Assembly: GCA_025934385.1 (NCBI GenBank)
Contig: JAICYE010000209.1
Coordinates: 1 to 5,168, forward strand
Source of the DNA: Acidimicrobiia bacterium
GTDB lineage: Bacteria > Actinomycetota > Acidimicrobiia > IMCC26256 > BP-133
Reading direction: 5' to 3'
Length of the DNA stretch: 5,168 nucleotides
The notes beneath the pieces are model-generated. The model did not search any database and was not told the origin of the DNA. It worked only from the letters and a program-made list of their open reading frames with translations. The position numbers and the translations under genes were made by a program. Below, one piece after another: positions 4,721 through 5,168 of this stretch (the first letter of the stretch is position 1; each line of letters begins with the position of its first letter).

Positions 4721-5168
4721 GCCCCCGGCCGGCGCTCCGCCGCTGCCCGGTACTGGGGGCCGGGCCGGTCGACAGCCTGGGCGAGGTGGTCTCCCGGCTG
4801 ACCGAGGTTCGGGATTCCGTCTCCGCTCTCGCCCCGGAGTGCGGCATCGCCCGATTCAGCGACCTGTACCTCACGATCACGGGCCGGATCCAGGAGCACA
4901 TCCGGACGGGCGGGTTCTTCGCCGACGACGCCTACCTGGCCCGGCTCGACGTCGTCTTCGCCAACCGCTACTTCGATGCCCTCCGGGCCTGGGCGGCCGG
5001 GGACGCCGCTCCCGCCTGCTGGCGCCTGCTGTTCGACCTGCCCGTCGACGGCGAGGTCACCGCCGCTCAGCTGGTGGCCGGCGGCGTCAACGCCCACATC
5101 AACTTCGACCTGGCCGTGGCCGTCGTCGACACCGGCCGGGAGCAGGGCGACGCCGAGCTCGCCGCCGG
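4717..5168 (+). CDS. DUF5995 family protein, N-terminal part
   Basis: The first 150 residues of a protein that runs off the right edge. It is mostly helical with no signal peptide or membrane segment. The conserved pieces match my memory of the actinobacterial DUF5995 family: FSDLYLTITGRI (47-58), GGFFADDAYLARLDVVFANRYF (65-86), a Trp motif ACWRLLFD (100-107), and VNAHINFDLAVAV (124-136) with Asn125, His127, Asn129 and Asp131. That last polar cluster could be a ligand or metal site, but no function is established. The GTG start at 4717-4719 shares bases with the kinase-like stop (GTGA), so the two are likely coupled in translation. A start at a later GTG (codon 24) is possible but would lose the overlap. 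An alternative reading as an unrelated helical protein is unlikely given the motif set. Confidence 0.8.
   Translation, partial: MSPRPALRRCPVLGAGPVDSLGEVVSRLTEVRDSVSALAPECGIARFSDLYLTITGRIQEHIRTGGFFADDAYLARLDVVFANRYFDALRAWAAGDAAPACWRLLFDLPVDGEVTAAQLVAGGVNAHINFDLAVAVVDTGREQGDAELAA

Noticed and set aside
3896..5097. Long minus-strand frames opposite the kinase-like and DUF5995 genes
   Set aside because: The plus-strand frames show conserved family motifs and coupled starts, whereas the opposite frames give repetitive Arg/Gly/Pro-rich products with no recognisable domain.
1..5168. Defence system, toxin-antitoxin, phage, CRISPR or mobile element
   Set aside because: No nuclease, integrase, transposase, terminal repeat or direct-repeat array is seen. 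The HD and kinase-like proteins have no partner domains typical of defence operons.

Overview
The window is very GC-rich, with G or C at most third codon positions, and it carries families common in Actinomycetota: a fused LivM-LivG-type transporter, a PadR regulator, a cytidylate kinase-like protein and a DUF5995 protein. I infer a high-GC actinobacterium. A lineage such as Acidimicrobiia is possible but cannot be fixed from this sequence. There are no rRNA or tRNA genes, insertion sequences, CRISPR arrays or phage genes.

Left part, minus strand (about 3015 down to 1): four genes run in one tightly packed line. In transcription order they are an HD-domain protein, a fused ABC permease/ATPase of the branched-chain amino acid (LivM-LivG) type, a small cupin, and a class A FAD-dependent monooxygenase that leaves the window at position 1. 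The HD stop overlaps a GTG start of the transporter by four bases. The cupin starts shortly after the transporter stop. The monooxygenase frame overlaps the cupin stop by four bases, but with CTG where ATG or GTG would be expected. The combination of importer, cupin, flavin hydroxylase and HD hydrolase reads as an uptake-and-breakdown module for a small, possibly aromatic or heteroaromatic, compound. The substrate is unknown, and the importer's usual partners (LivH, LivF, LivK) are not in the window.

Centre (3016-3058): only 43 bases separate the HD gene from a divergent PadR-family regulator. They hold a 17-base near-perfect palindrome, 3029-3045, which overlaps possible -10 elements in both directions. 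It is the obvious candidate operator for PadR acting on itself and on the minus-strand operon.

Right part, plus strand (3680-5168): after PadR comes a hairpin-rich spacer and a possible 38-residue small protein (3876-3992). A second set follows: a cytidylate kinase-like P-loop protein overlapping by four bases (GTGA) a DUF5995 gene that runs off the right edge. This set is probably a separate transcription unit unrelated to the transporter operon.

Most of the window is recognisable family content. The points most worth a second look are the PadR/operator/importer/hydroxylase module as a unit, the non-canonical CTG start, the altered ABC signature motif, and the kinase-like/DUF5995 pair with its small upstream ORF.
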